Assembly: GCA_024516035.1 (NCBI GenBank)
Contig: CM044961.1
Span: forward strand, 6,197,515-6,261,514
Length of the DNA: 64,000 nt
Reading direction: 5' to 3'
From: Bactericera cockerelli
Taxonomy: Eukaryota; Arthropoda; Insecta; Hemiptera; Triozidae
Shown: one piece after another, positions 1-10,189 of the stretch
How positions within the stretch are numbered: the first letter of the stretch is position 1
How the letters are laid out: every line of letters begins with the position of its first letter
The notes under the pieces: generated by a model
Databases searched by the model: none
Told to the model about the DNA's origin: nothing
What the model saw: only the letters and a program-made list of their open reading frames with translations
Program-made: the position numbers and the translations under genes

Positions 1-360
1 GGGATTCTTTTTTTGTTCTTCAAATTTGCGGATATGAAAAGCAGAAACATTTTATATAAACAAAAATAAAACCTTGGTTGTAAGAGAACTGGATATAAGA
101 GAACAATTCCCAGGTCAAACTCACCTCTCTAGAAGGGAAAATAACCTCTTTGTAAGAGAAACCTGGATATAAGAGAAAAAAATCCCGGTCCTTAAGTTCT
201 CTATCCAGGTTTAACTGTACTTTATAGGTTTTTTTAAATGTAGGTATTATAAAAATACTTCTACTTTTGATATCCGTAAATTAAAAGAAAAAAAAGAAGA
301 AAAAATAAAATTCGGTTTGACTGTACCTACATACGAAAAACCTATGAAATATAACATTTA
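1..360. repeat. AT-rich flank with repeated and inverted GGATATAAGAGAA motif
   Basis: No gene seen. The motif CTGGATATAAGAGAA occurs at about 89-103 and again at about 165-178, and its reverse complement (TTCTCTATCCAGG) lies at about 197-210. This looks like a degraded inverted-repeat element. A related tail (CTTATATCCAGGCTCAACTG) appears near 38394 inside an alpha-tubulin intron, which supports a dispersed family. Confidence 0.35.
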
Positions 361-625
361 CCATAAGCCAGCGTCGATGGCATGTTGAATACACCGGTTC
401 CCTACAGAACACCGAAGTTAAGCGACATCCAGCGAGGTTAAGACTTGGATGGGTGACCATTCAAATTCTAATTCTCGTGACGCTGGCTTTTCCCGGCCCC
501 ACTCAGGCTGGGTGAGGTCAATGTGAGTAGCAGGTTTGTGAGTTTCCTGCGAATGGAGGGTAAAACCCCCGTCGTGATATGACCATGGCAGTTGAAAGCG
601 ACGTTAAACCCCACTTAAAAAAAAA
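361..625 (+). repeat. 5S rRNA-derived SINE (family A), near full length
   Basis: The head resembles 5S rRNA: a GTTGAATACACCGGTTC block, then ACCGAAGTTAAGC, then GACTTGGATGGGTGACC, in the order found in 5S genes, where the second half carries the internal polymerase III promoter. It is followed by a non-5S tail (AGGCTGGGTGAGG, GAATGGAGGGTAAAACCCCC, GACGTTAAA) and an A-rich end. This is SINE3-type architecture. It is not a functional 5S gene because the end of the 5S is replaced by the tail. Confidence 0.8.
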
Positions 626-881
626 AAATAAAAAAAAAATAACATTTACCTATACCTACTTGAATTAATGTCTTTCCTTATACTAATGACACAGCCATGC
701 AGAGCCAGCGTGACTGATAAAAGAAGAACATTACAATTTAATAATAATAATGTGGTAGCTTAGACTAGCAGCTACCAAGACATTGATAAGACCATTTTCC
801 AGCAAAAGACCTCACCACATCAATATCATCCTGTTTATAAGAAAAAAACTGTGGGTTTGTTTTTCTAGTATCAGACACTGA
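626..881. other. Unannotated AT-rich spacer
   Basis: No coding or repeat signal that I can support beyond a short AATAATAATA run near 742. Confidence 0.5.
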
Positions 882-1190
882 GCGCACGAATAGCTCAGTG
901 GTTAAGCACTCGCTTGCCAGAAGGTCCCGGGTTCGAACCCCCGCGCCGACAAAAATTTGTAATTAAAATTTGGTTACAGTTGTTTTTAGGGATACCTTCC
1001 GGTGCACTCGTGTTGACCCAGCACCTAAATGGGAAGTCACTTCTCGCCCATCAAAGGAAGAATTGTGTAGCCTGCCCATACTACGGCATGGACAGGCTAC
1101 AACACAGACCACAAGCGTCTACAGTAGCTCCTGTTTCATGGCAACGAAATAAAAAAGGCTGCGAAACACTCATCTTTAACAAACAAAAAA
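882..1190 (+). repeat. tRNA-derived SINE (family B)
   Basis: The head is tRNA-like: TAGCTCAGTGGTTAAG fits an A box and GGTTCGAACCC a B box, and the arrangement is reminiscent of a Gly(GCC)-type tRNA. It continues into a constant body (ACCTTCCGGTGCACTCGTG, GTTGACCCAGCACC, CCTGTTTCATGGC) and an A-rich end. This copy lacks a few bases of the head that are present at 9317. Confidence 0.75.
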
Positions 1191-1957
1191 AGTCTTCGAA
1201 GAGACACATTATTTTTGATCACTGAGCTACCAGAGCTAGAAGAGAGAAGACTAACCCCCAGTGTGAAGAAGAGATTGACATAGGGTTGGGTGGAAGAGAT
1301 TGCCATAGCCAATAACCCCGCCCTTTAGTTAGGACATTTGTATATATTTTGTTTATTTTTTCCTGTTTATATTTGTTTTTTTTTTATAAGGAGAAGTGCT
1401 AAAATCTGTAGACGAACACTAGATTTTACCCTAGTGAACAGTGTGAGTACTGAGATGCGGACAACAGTGCATCATCCTCACTAAAAACCACCTCTCCCAC
1501 TAAACATACTTATGATCCCGGAACCGTTCAAAACATTACATCGGGTAGACAATTTTGTATTTTAATTTTTACCATTATTTGTTTGTATATATGTTCTTCT
1601 AATATAAAGTTTAATAAGAATCAGAAGAAGAAAAAACTAAAAACAGGCCTAGACGCAACGCTGCGCACACGCACCACTTCTAAAACAAAGGATCAAGGTC
1701 AGGAATAGGAACCTGACAACTCAAAACAGAAAACAAAACAAAGAAAATCTACAGAAAAAATAAAGAAGAGGTCTTGGTTAACACTTTAACTGCCAGACCA
1801 TTTCATCAAATACTCTAACTCAGTGCCAAAGGTGTTTGCGTGTGTGAACAATATAGTTATACGTAGCAGTCGTAGCACAGACAAACATTTTAACCAAGTA
1901 TACCGTATGAAACTACAGTGCAGAGAGCATCTTATCATGATGTAAAAAACATCATCT
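1191..1957 (+). repeat. LINE 3' tail fragment and spacer
   Basis: Around 1283-1335 is the block GGGTTGGGTGGAAGAGATTGCC...CCCGCCCTTTAGTTAGGACA, which recurs at 12390, 17350, 23822, 35830 and (inverted) 47270. It is followed by T-rich sequence, as expected of a non-LTR retrotransposon 3' end. A stub resembling the end of the 52079 MITE (TTAACTGCCAGACCA) lies near 1787. The rest is unassigned. Confidence 0.45.
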
Positions 1958-2128
1958 GTCCCGGTAGCTCAGTGGTAAAAGTGGCACTCTGTGAATCCAA
2001 AGATTTCAGAGGTCACGGGTTCGAAACCCAGACGGGTTATCCTCCCATTAGGGATTTTTACCACATAATAATACGTCTTGGGCTTACTGCTGGAGTAATA
2101 GGGCTTAATATTATATTATTATATTGTA
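1958..2128 (+). repeat. tRNA-derived SINE (family C)
   Basis: Head with CCCGGTAGCTCAGTGG (A box) and GGTTCGAAACCC (B box), then the family body: GGGATTTTTACCACATAAT, CGTCTTGGGCTTACTGC and GGAATAATGGG-like blocks. The element decays into AT-rich sequence. At least nine related copies lie in this window on both strands. Confidence 0.75.
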
Positions 2129-2379
2129 AAAAAAAATCAATTTGGCAAACGTTGAGATCGACAAAGCTACACAATGATGACGATGTGATTTCCTCTGTGT
2201 TAAAACTAACAAAGATGGCCAATTTTCACGTGAGACATTACGAGTTCTCCATGACTGAACTGAAACCTAGTGCAGAGCTCAATCCTAATCCATGATGACT
2301 CAGCCAGTATTGTTTTTCCCGATCGTTAATTGGCAGGCGTGAAGAAAAATAGTATAGTAATGCTTCATTTAGGCGAGAA

Positions 2380-2745
2380 ATAAATACATAAGAAAGAAAC
2401 ACATAAATAAATAAATACATAAGAAATAAACACTTAATAAATAAATACATAAGAAAGAAACACATAAATAAATAAATAAATACATAAGAAATAAACAAAT
2501 AAACTGTTGGCATAATGGGACTACCTGTCTTGCGCTGACAGTCTAAATAAAGCACTACTAATACTTATAAATAAATAAATACAAAAGAAAGAAACACATA
2601 AATAAATAAATACATACATGAGAAATAAATACATAAGAAATAAACGCATAATAAATAAACACATAAATAAATACATAAGAAAAATACACATAAATAAATA
2701 AATACATAAGAAATAAACACATAAATAAAGAAAAACCTGAGAAAA
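2380..2745 (+). repeat. A-rich minisatellite (AAATACATAAGAAATAAACACAT-like unit)
   Basis: Irregular tandem array of AAATAAATACATAAGAAA/GAAACACAT units, interrupted at about 2505-2570 by a short insert with CTGTCTTGCGCTGACAGTC. That insert recurs in reverse complement near 44271-44330. Long open frames over the array are an artefact of its composition. Confidence 0.8.
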
Positions 2746-2927
2746 TCATAGGAAAACCCCTGGTCGGACGAAAATAGAACCGATTCATCTTGACTCAGGT
2801 TCATGATTAGAAATGTGACCCTCGTGGCGTCCGTCACACTATGGTGGGATCATCTTTGTATTAGCAGAACCAAGTAGGCGATGAATTGAATATGCAGGAC
2901 AATTCGATGGGAAAATAAGTATTTAAC

Positions 2928-3213
2928 ACTTCCCGTGCCCAAGGCAAAAACATGACATTTCCCCCCAGGCCCAAAATGTCAGACGTATGCGTTTCATGTG
3001 TAACTTCCTTAGTTTTCAAGATATTTCAGAATTAAAATAAGGAAAAGGTTCCTCACAGGCCCAGGAAATCCAATGCTAAACACATTGTAGTGTCAGACGT
3101 AAGGGTCTGACATGCATTTAAAGTGAGGAAGGACTGTCAGACGCATACGTCAGACTTCCACTTTTTTGGTAACTCACTGTCGGACGCATACGTCTGACGT
3201 GGCGCGGGAAGTG
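2928..3213. mobile_element. TTAA-flanked MITE (piggyBac-like), 286 bp
   Basis: TTAA sits directly on both sides (2924-2927 and 3214-3217). The ends form an inverted repeat: CACTTCCCGTGCCC on the left and GGCGCGGGAAGTG on the right. There is no coding capacity. Inside, GTCAGACGTATGCG and its variants recur in both orientations (about 2978, 3093, 3128, 3179), so the interior can fold heavily. TTAA duplication and a CAC/CCC start are known for piggyBac-type elements; the assignment is inference. Confidence 0.7.
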
Positions 3214-3237
3214 TTAAATCTAACTTACTAGTATAAC

Positions 3238-3372
3238 AATAAACAGGGGGTAAACCAGCAGTCTGGCGGGGGACTATAAACAGGGAGTAGACCAGCAGTC
3301 TGGCTGGGGGATATAAACAGGGAGTAGACCAGCAGTCTGGCTAGGAGACTAAAAAGAGGGAGTAGACCAGAA
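3238..3372. repeat. Three-unit ~45-bp tandem repeat (family K subrepeats)
   Basis: ATAAACAGGGAGTAGACCAG followed by CAGTCTGGC(T/G)(A/G)GG occurs about three times in a row. The same wording occurs in the longer family K elements at 11480, 50045 and 62004. Confidence 0.65.
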
Positions 3373-3830
3373 TTGGCTTGGTTCTGGGGCCCTTGTCAAT
3401 TATTAGCCTCCTTGTAACGACAGTGGTAGAAGTGCTGAGTCATTCCTCCACTGTCTGGCTACCATCGTTCACGATGACACCACCCTATGATGATGATGAT
3501 GAAATCTAACTTGCTGATTTGGACTTTCAGGTTAGGGCAAAGGTCTATCTTGGTACACAAAAGAAAATTTTAAACTCTTGTGTTTTATTGCGCATCTATA
3601 AAGAACAATTTTTTAGACAGGAGCTAAATATTTACAAAACTTTTCTCATGTGCGTCTAAAAGACTGTGCTATCTAAAAGAAGAGTTATTGTGTCCCCTGA
3701 TGTGCCGATTCTACACAATAGATTGCATTTAGTGAAATAATGTAATTGGAAAACATTGTGAATATTTCTATTAACGGAAGTAAAAACACAAACAGTCATA
3801 CAGGACACGGAAGGAGCCCAGAAACAACGT
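3373..3830. other. Unannotated spacer
   Basis: A short GATGATGATGATGA run lies near 3488. No gene is supported: the open frames here are short and lack splice or family signals. Confidence 0.5.
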
Positions 3831-4048
3831 ACACTGGTAGTCAAGTGGTTAACGCACTAGTCTGGTAATCCAGGTAGCGTAGGGATCCGTTGGTTCGAAT
3901 CCCACCCAGTGCATGAATTTTTCCTCATTGATTTGAGTTTGTGACCACATAATAATAAGACCCCGAGGGTTAGGTGGTAGAAAATGCTTTGAGCATTAAC
4001 CTTGCCTGGTGGTTACCTTCCACTAAAGACTGTTATTATATTATTTGA
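3831..4048 (+). repeat. tRNA-derived SINE (family D)
   Basis: Head ACTGGTAGTCAAGTGGTTAA, then a long variable-arm-like segment (GGTAGCGTAGGGATCC) and GGTTCGAATCCCACCCAGTG. The body includes TTTTTCCTCATTGATTTGAG, GGGTTAGGTGGTAGAAAATG and GAGCATTAACCTTGCCTGG and ends in TTATTATATT. Other copies are at 13205, 17975 (inverted), 60398 and 63690. Confidence 0.75.
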
Positions 4049-4074
4049 GTAGGTTTTAATATTCCATTATCAAT

Positions 4075-4262
4075 CGCTGGCGCGTTGAATGCACCGGTTC
4101 TCGTGGGATCACCGAAGTTAAGCAACGTCCAGCGATGTGAAAACTTCGTGATGCTGTGGCATTTCGGCCCAACCCAGGCTGGGTGAGGTTAATGTGGATA
4201 GGACTTGAACCACAGACCTCCGATTACCAGGGCGTCGCCATATCGATCAAACTACTGAGAGG
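4075..4262. repeat. Chimeric SINE: 5S-type head fused to inverted family E fragment
   Basis: Positions 4075-4195 are a family A (5S-derived) element in + orientation. At AATGTGG it switches to GGACTTGAACCACAGACCTCC...TCAAACTACTGAG, which is a family E tRNA-like head in - orientation. The join is abrupt. Confidence 0.6.
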
Positions 4263-4800
4263 TCAGAAGCTTGATATAGCCCTAATACTCATGTGTGTGA
4301 AGGTGGATAGTATAAAAATAATGCATCATACCTCATCCAAAGTTTAAGCCTGGCCATTCAGAGGGGGAATGCAGTCAGCATTGCGGGCTCATTCCCCTTC
4401 ACAAATTCACTGAATGAAGTGTTTGTATTATAGTTCAATAAAAAATTATCATTTTGAATGAGTGCACAATGCACATGCACAATACACATATGCAAAAAGA
4501 AGTCAAACATGAGTTACTTTTACGCCACCCTGTAGATTCCACACCTACAGGGTGCCCCCAAAAGCATAGGCTCGACTTTGATATTCTTCCTATACATACA
4601 TAGATAATCTTTGTAGCTCAGGACACCTTGGTGTGGCAACGACTTTCTAGGAACTAATCAGCTCCTGTGTTATCTCTACAGACAAACGTGTGATAACACT
4701 GATAACAGACCCATGGAATAAGGATTCTGTGAATTGAAAAGTTGAGGGTGCCTCTTTTATCAGTACGGGTCAGTTACAATGCCAACCTTAAGGGGGGGGT
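4263..4800. other. Spacer with a short hairpin and G-run
   Basis: No gene. A perfect hairpin CACCCTGTAG...CTACAGGGTG at about 4527-4556 is followed by GCCCCCAAAAG. This reads like the end of a degraded terminal-inverted-repeat transposon. A G-rich run lies at 4792-4808. Confidence 0.4.
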
Positions 4801-4839
4801 GGGGGGGGAGGTGTGTGCCCCGCCCAGGGGTGCAAGGGC

Positions 4840-4950
4840 TCAGGGGACCGGAAAGCCAGCATCACGAAGTCTTCACCTCGCTGGACGTTGCTTAACTTTG
4901 GTGATCCTACGTGAACCGGTGCATTCAACGCGCCATCGATGCCGGCGTTA
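4840..4950 (-). repeat. 5S-derived SINE fragment (family A)
   Basis: Reverse complement of the 5S-like head: CATCACGAAGTCTTCACCTC, GGACGTTGCTTAACTT, GGTGATCCTACG, ACCGGTGCATTCAACGC. The tail is missing. Confidence 0.7.
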
Positions 4951-4954
4951 CACT

Positions 4955-5590
4955 TTTTTTACTTTCCTTATCTTATAATAAGGAAAGTACGAGTATTGTA
5001 TTCGTCGAAAATTTGACCTACCCAGTTTTTCACATTTCTGGACGAATCATATAGCCTCAGGACACCAAAAAAAAGTTATTTTCGGCCATTGGTCAGTGCG
5101 TCGACCGTGTGTCTGTCTGCGTGTGAACACGATATCTCGAGAACGGTAAGAGCTAGAGACTTGAAATTTGGAATGGTTAATTTTATACACCAGACGAACC
5201 ACGAAACTTTTGATTGAAATCGGCCGCAAAAATCAGCCGCAAGCGCTCGCTGCTTCTTTGAATTGGTTAAAGATATAAAAAAAAAGTTGAAGAACAACAT
5301 TTTCTTAGATTAAGAAAATAATAGGGGTCTATTTTCATCATTTTTTTGGTATCTTGAACTTTTTGGAAAGCGGCTCCAATTTACCGGTATTTTCGAGGGT
5401 CCCGGATTATACCAAATTTATTATTATTTACCTAGTTGTGACGTATCAAATTCAATGATTTTGAAGTGCTGATTACGAATTTGGCATTGATTTTTAGCTA
5501 TCTGTTACCATTGAGTGTTCAGTGGCGGAATTCGACTTCTTTTTGGAGGATAAGGAAAGTCGTGTGATGTATAAGCCAGATTTTTTCAAT
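4955..5590 (+). repeat. Palindrome-ended repeat family G, copy 1
   Basis: Starts with the hairpin ACTTTCCTTATCTTATAATAAGGAAAGT, given here as its two arms: ACTTTCCTTA and TAAGGAAAGT. Characteristic blocks follow: TTCGTCGAAAATTTGACC, TTTCTGGACGAATCAT, GATATCTCGAGAACGGTAAG, GAGACTTGAAATTTGG. It ends near ATAAGGAAAGTCGTGTGATG. No protein is encoded. Copies 2 and 3 are at 6008 and (inverted) 29170, and a stub lies at 54253. Confidence 0.7.
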
Positions 5591-5849
5591 GGAATTCGTG
5601 ATAGATTATGACGCGCTTTAGTTTACATAATATTTCATGGTATACCTCTTACACTGATAAGAACACGAAGATGATAATAATAATAATAATTGATGATAAT
5701 AATAACTAATTAGTGACTACTAACTAACTAACTAATCAATAGTGAAACTTTCCAAAAAACCCGAGACCAAAGTTCACCTGACAAACGTCAGAATTATATT
5801 CGCTTCCGATAGCGGATATACCTGCACATGAAATATTCAAGAATTTATA
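5591..5849. other. Spacer with ATA microsatellite
   Basis: Contains a GATAATAATAATAATAATT run near 5670 and ACTAACTAACTAACTAAT near 5720. Nothing else is supported. Confidence 0.5.
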
Positions 5850-6007
5850 CAGTATGTTTCAGAAAAGGTGGCCACCCCCTCGTAACTTTTGAACGCGAAG
5901 GAATTTTTCAATTCTGTAAAGTCCTAGTTATAGGAAGTACCCTATGGCCCATCCTGTGGTCATATTTATTTTTGGCCCCGGTCGGCCCTTCCGGCTTTTA
6001 GGCCATA

Positions 6008-6666
6008 TTTTTACTTTCCTTATCCTATAGTAAGGAAAGTATTGTATTCGTCGAAAATTTGACCTACCCAGCTTTTCACATTTCTGGACGAATCATAGCC
6101 TCAGGATACCAAAAAAGTGGTTTTCAGCCATTGGTCCGTGCGTCTGTCTGTGTGTGTGTCTGTGTGTCTGTGTGTCTGTGAACAGGATATCTCAAGAACG
6201 GTAAGAGCTAGAGACTTGAAATTTGGTATGGTAATTAATTTTATACACCAGACGAACCATGAAACTGTTGGTTGAAATCGGCCGCATTCTGCGGCCGCAG
6301 GGCCGCAAATATTGGCCGCAAGCACCGCTTCTTTGAATTGGTTAAAGATACAAAAAAAGTTCGAGAACAACATTTTCTCAGATTAAAAAAATAATAGGGG
6401 TTCACTCTGATCATTTTTTTGATATCTTTAACTTTTTGGAAACCGGCCCCAATTTACCGGTATTGTAGGGGACCCGATTGGACTAACTTTTTTATTATTC
6501 ATCCTAGATGGGGGTTGTGACATATCAAATTAAATGATTTTGAAGTGCTGATCACGAATTTGGCATTGATTTTTAGTTATCTGTTACCGTTCAGTCACCA
6601 GTGGTGGAATTCGACTCCTTTTTGGGAGATAAGGAAAGTCGTGTGATGTTTACACCAGATTTTTTC
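6008..6666 (+). repeat. Palindrome-ended repeat family G, copy 2, nested in foldback arm
   Basis: Same blocks as at 4955: hairpin ACTTTCCTTATCC/TAGTAAGGAAAGT, then TTCGTCGAAAATTTGACC, AAGAACGGTAAGAGC, and an end at AAGGAAAGTCGTGTGATGTT. It interrupts a left-arm sequence that is continuous in the right arm (around 8640), so it inserted after the inverted repeat existed. Confidence 0.75.
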
Positions 6667-7292
6667 ATTTTTCTTGCGAATTTTAAATGGAATGCTATAT
6701 TTTTTTATTCCTGTTAATTAAAGTCCAAGTTAAACTGAGTATAATGAGCTTTTAAAATTTTCAAAAACCTTATCAGGGGCGGAGCTAGAAGGGTGCAAGT
6801 TTCAAAACTGTTACACGCTGTATTTCAGCGTTAGTTAGATGTTTCAGTACTTTTTTTATTTTCATAGGTTCAAAATATTGTTTTACACCATATGAAATCA
6901 AAGAAATATTCTTGTTTACTTCTAATCAGGGTCATAGTAAGGTTTTTGTAAAAGTACTTTTTTTCTCACGTCAATTTTTCCGTAAATTGATGGTGTTCTC
7001 GAAATTGGCATTTTTAGAGGTGAAAGTCTGCAATGACATATGTTTTTTATGCTATAAATCGAAAGAAAACTTAACGGAAAAGCGATTAAGATCATAAAAA
7101 AAGCCATTTAACCTGCTAGTTTTTTCACGACAGTGTCCGGTAAAGTGGGTGAATTTCGTATTGGATTTTTTTGTTGTTGAGGAAACACAATTGGCATAGA
7201 AAATAAATAATACCTAATAAGGGAATAATACTTCAATAAACATAACTAAATGCGAATATAAATGAAGATTATTTCTTCTAAATCAGTGCCGG

Positions 7293-7327
<35 letters not shown>

Positions 7328-7613
7328 CTCTCTTTTTTTCACTTCTCAAAGTTCAAGTTGTATCAAAAATAATTATCGGATAATGCTGCTTCTAAAGTCG
7401 GCCTAGGGGTCCCCTCAGTGCCGGATATTTTTATTTTTTTTATCTCTCTCTCTCTCTTCTCCTCTTTAAAATAATTGAATTGGTTTAATTTTCACTCTCA
7501 AGAGTTTGGTACTTGACCTGGTATTTTTTCACTTAAATTTCGACATAATTAGATTTTTATTTAGAGACCTGGTATTCATTACTAGCAACACCAGTATGAT
7601 TTTTTTTTTTTTT

Positions 7614-7830
7614 TTTTGGGTTTAATATCGCGTTTCAACTGCATGGTCATATCATAACGGGGGTGTTACCCTGCATTCGCAAGAAACTCAGCAACCTGCT
7701 AAACACATTTATCTCACCCAGCCTGGGTTAGTCCGGAATGCCAGCATCACGAAGTCTTCTCCTCGCTGGACGTTGCTTAACTTCGGTGATCTTACAAGAA
7801 TCGTTGCATTCAATGCGCCATCGGACTGAC
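7614..7830 (-). repeat. 5S-derived SINE (family A) inside foldback loop
   Basis: Inverted element: tail first (TTTCAACTGCATGGTCATAT, CACCCAGCCTGGGTTAG), then the 5S-like head (GGACGTTGCTTAACTTCGG, GTTGCATTCAATGCGCC). The same SINE with the same flanks (GGACTGACTCCAGAAT) is found in the loop of foldback copy 2. Confidence 0.8.
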
Positions 7831-8804
7831 TCCAGAATGATTGACAATGTGTTTTCTACAGATTTTACCAACTTACCAACTAAAATTGTCTCAAGAGGGG
7901 ACCCCTAGGCCGACTTTAGAAGCAGCATTATCCGATAATTATTTTTGATACAACTTGAACTTTGAGAAGTGAAAAAAAGAGAGAAAAAAAAAAAAAAAAA
8001 AAAAAAAAAATATCCGGCACTGATTTAGAAGAAATAATCTTAATTTATATTCGCATTTAGTTATGTTTATTGAAGTATTATTCCCTTATTAGGTATTATT
8101 TATTTTCTATGCCAATTGTGTTTCCTCAACAAACAAAAAAATCCAATACGAAATTCACCCACTTTACCGGACACTGTCGTGAAAAAACTAGCAGGTTAAA
8201 TGGCTTTTTTTATGATCTTAATCGCTTTTCCGTTAAGTTTTCTTTCGATTTATAGCATAAAAAACATATGTCATTGCAGACTTTCACCTCTAAAAATGCC
8301 AATTTCGAGAACACCATCAATTTACGGAAAAATTGACGTGAGAAAAAAAGTACTTTTACAAAAACCTTACTATGACCCTGATTAGAAGTAAACAAGAATA
8401 TTTCTTTGATTTCATATGGTGTAAAACAATATTTTGAACCTATGAAAATAAAAAAAGTACTAAAACATCTAACTAACGCTGAAATACAGCGTGTAACAGT
8501 TTTGAAACTTGCACCCTTCTAGCTCCGCCCCTGATAAGGTTTTTGAAAATTTTAAAAGCTCATTATACTCAGTTTAACTTGGACTTTAATTAACAGGAAT
8601 AAAAAATATAGCATTCCATTTAAAATTCTCGAGAAAAATGAAAAAATATGGCCTAAAAACCGGAAGGGCCGACCGGGGCCAAAAATAAATATGACCACAG
8701 GATGGGCCATAGGGCACTTTCTATACTTAGGACTTTACAGAATTGAAAAATTCCGTCGCGTTCAAAAGTTACGAGGGGGTGGCCACCTTTTCTGAAACAT
8801 ACTG

Positions 8805-9316
8805 TATACCTAGGTAACACACATGTAAATGTTCACGTTGATAGACCTACACAACACACTGCCAGTTATGGACACAATACTTCTTCGTGAAAGGCTCACA
8901 TTGTGTACACTTGGATTTTTTTTTTTTTTTTTTTTTTTTCTTCCATGTGGATACTGAAAGCTTTACGTTTTTTTATTATAACATTCTCATCATTTTATTT
9001 ACTCTTCAATGAATGAGAGCCCAGTACCGTCATCAAAACCATACGAGGTTAGCTTGAATCTTGTGCCTCGTATTCTGAGAGATACAATTATTGGAAATAC
9101 ATATACATCGACTTTCCATTACAGCTAAATAACTACATAATTATGTCTTGAGATTTTTTCCTGTATCACTTAGGTATATCTCAAAAATTTCTTTGGTTTT
9201 GGTATACGTGGTTATGGGTGTGTACATGGGTATGTTCGTGGATGTGGGTGTGTGTGAGTGTTTTGACGTTCATATTTTGGCTACACAAAGGTGACCGAAC
9301 CCTGAAAACAAAGAGA
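8805..9316. other. Spacer with a family H terminal fragment
   Basis: Positions 8857-8915 match one terminus of family H (CACTGCCAGTTATGGACACAAT), followed by a ~22-T run at about 8918. The rest, including a GGGTGTGTACATGGGTATG stretch near 9215, is unassigned. Confidence 0.45.
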
Positions 9317-9610
9317 GCGCACGAATAGCTCAGTGGTTAAGCACTCGCTTGCCATGCGGAAGGTCCCGGGTTGAAACCCCCGCGCCGAAAAAAATTGTAT
9401 TAAAAATTTGGTTACAGTTGTTTGTAAGGGATACCTTCCGGTGCGCTCGTGTTGACCCAGCACTTAATTGGGAAGTACTGTGTCACTTCTAGCCCATCAG
9501 AGGGGAGGTATACTACGGGATGGGCAGGCTACAACACAGACCACAAGCGTCTACAGTAGCTCCTGTTTCATGGCTACGAAATAAAAAAGACTGTGAAACA
9601 CTCATCTTAC
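9317..9610 (+). repeat. tRNA-derived SINE (family B), full-length
   Basis: Best-preserved copy of the family: GCGCACGAATAGCTCAGTGG, TTGCCATGCGGAAGGTCCC, then the body ending CACTCATCTTAC with an A run. The B box reads GGGTTGAAACCC, one base off the other copies. Confidence 0.8.
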
Positions 9611-9739
9611 AAAAAAAAATCAAAGCACATTGTCTTATAAATTCATTGACGTAGAGTACGTAGACAAAGTTTATGAGGCATACCCTTGAACCTTGATTGA
9701 ATCGGGCATGTTTTCCAATAAATAACAACAAACATTAAA

Positions 9740-10189
9740 ATTCTGTCATTGGAAGAATTTGGAAATCTACATTTTGAAAACAACAACATTGCATTGATAA
9801 ATCGCACTACGCATTTACATCAATTATGTACTTTACACTGTCTTACGCATCTCATTTACATGAATTACCTATGCATATACATATACAATATACATATGTA
9901 CAATTGTACATGGTAGATGTATGAATTCAATGTGCTTATGCATCTCATTTACATGAATTATCTATACATATGTACATGGTACATGCATTAATTCTATGTA
10001 CTTTACAATGTACCGAATGATCAATGGAGTGTGTGGATTTTTAGTGTCACGTGATTACTTATATTAGCGTACTGTATCGGTATGTTAGTGTACTGTTTCG
10101 GTATTATGATATTAAATTGTCGACGAAAAGCTCTGGTCATTTAACAATATACATGTAAATGATTTTTACAATGACATCAATACAATAAT
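9740..10189. repeat. Diverged ~92-bp tandem duplication
   Basis: CATCTCATTTACATGAATTA occurs at about 9848 and again at about 9940 with similar flanks (TATGCATATACAT / TATACATATGTACAT). No gene is seen between here and 10190. Confidence 0.5.

Larger units (their letters stand above)
5850..8804. mobile_element. Large foldback transposon (copy 1) with SINE in the loop
   Basis: The left end TA|CAGTATGTTTCAGAAAAGG and right end CCTTTTCTGAAACATACTG|TA are mirror images, each flanked by TA. The arms are about 910 bp. The left arm is 5850-6007 plus 6667-7417, split by a family G insertion; the right arm is 7895-8804. The loop (about 7418-7894) carries an inverted 5S-type SINE at 7614-7830. Mirrored short open frames in the arms (6912-7107 and 8200-8395) are shadows of the inverted repeat. 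CAGT ends with a TA duplication suggest a non-autonomous Tc1/mariner-type origin. That is inference, since no transposase is present. Confidence 0.8.

Noticed and set aside
361..480. Functional 5S rRNA gene
   Set aside because: The 5S-like part is diverged and runs into the SINE tail instead of ending in a T-run terminator. Several similar dispersed copies exist.
882..955. Functional tRNA gene (Gly-like)
   Set aside because: The head continues into a constant non-tRNA body repeated many times in the window. It is a SINE.
6912..8395. Paired 61-codon frames repeated in mirror image
   Set aside because: They lie in the arms of the foldback element and appear in both arms by symmetry. They show no domain and their composition is non-coding.
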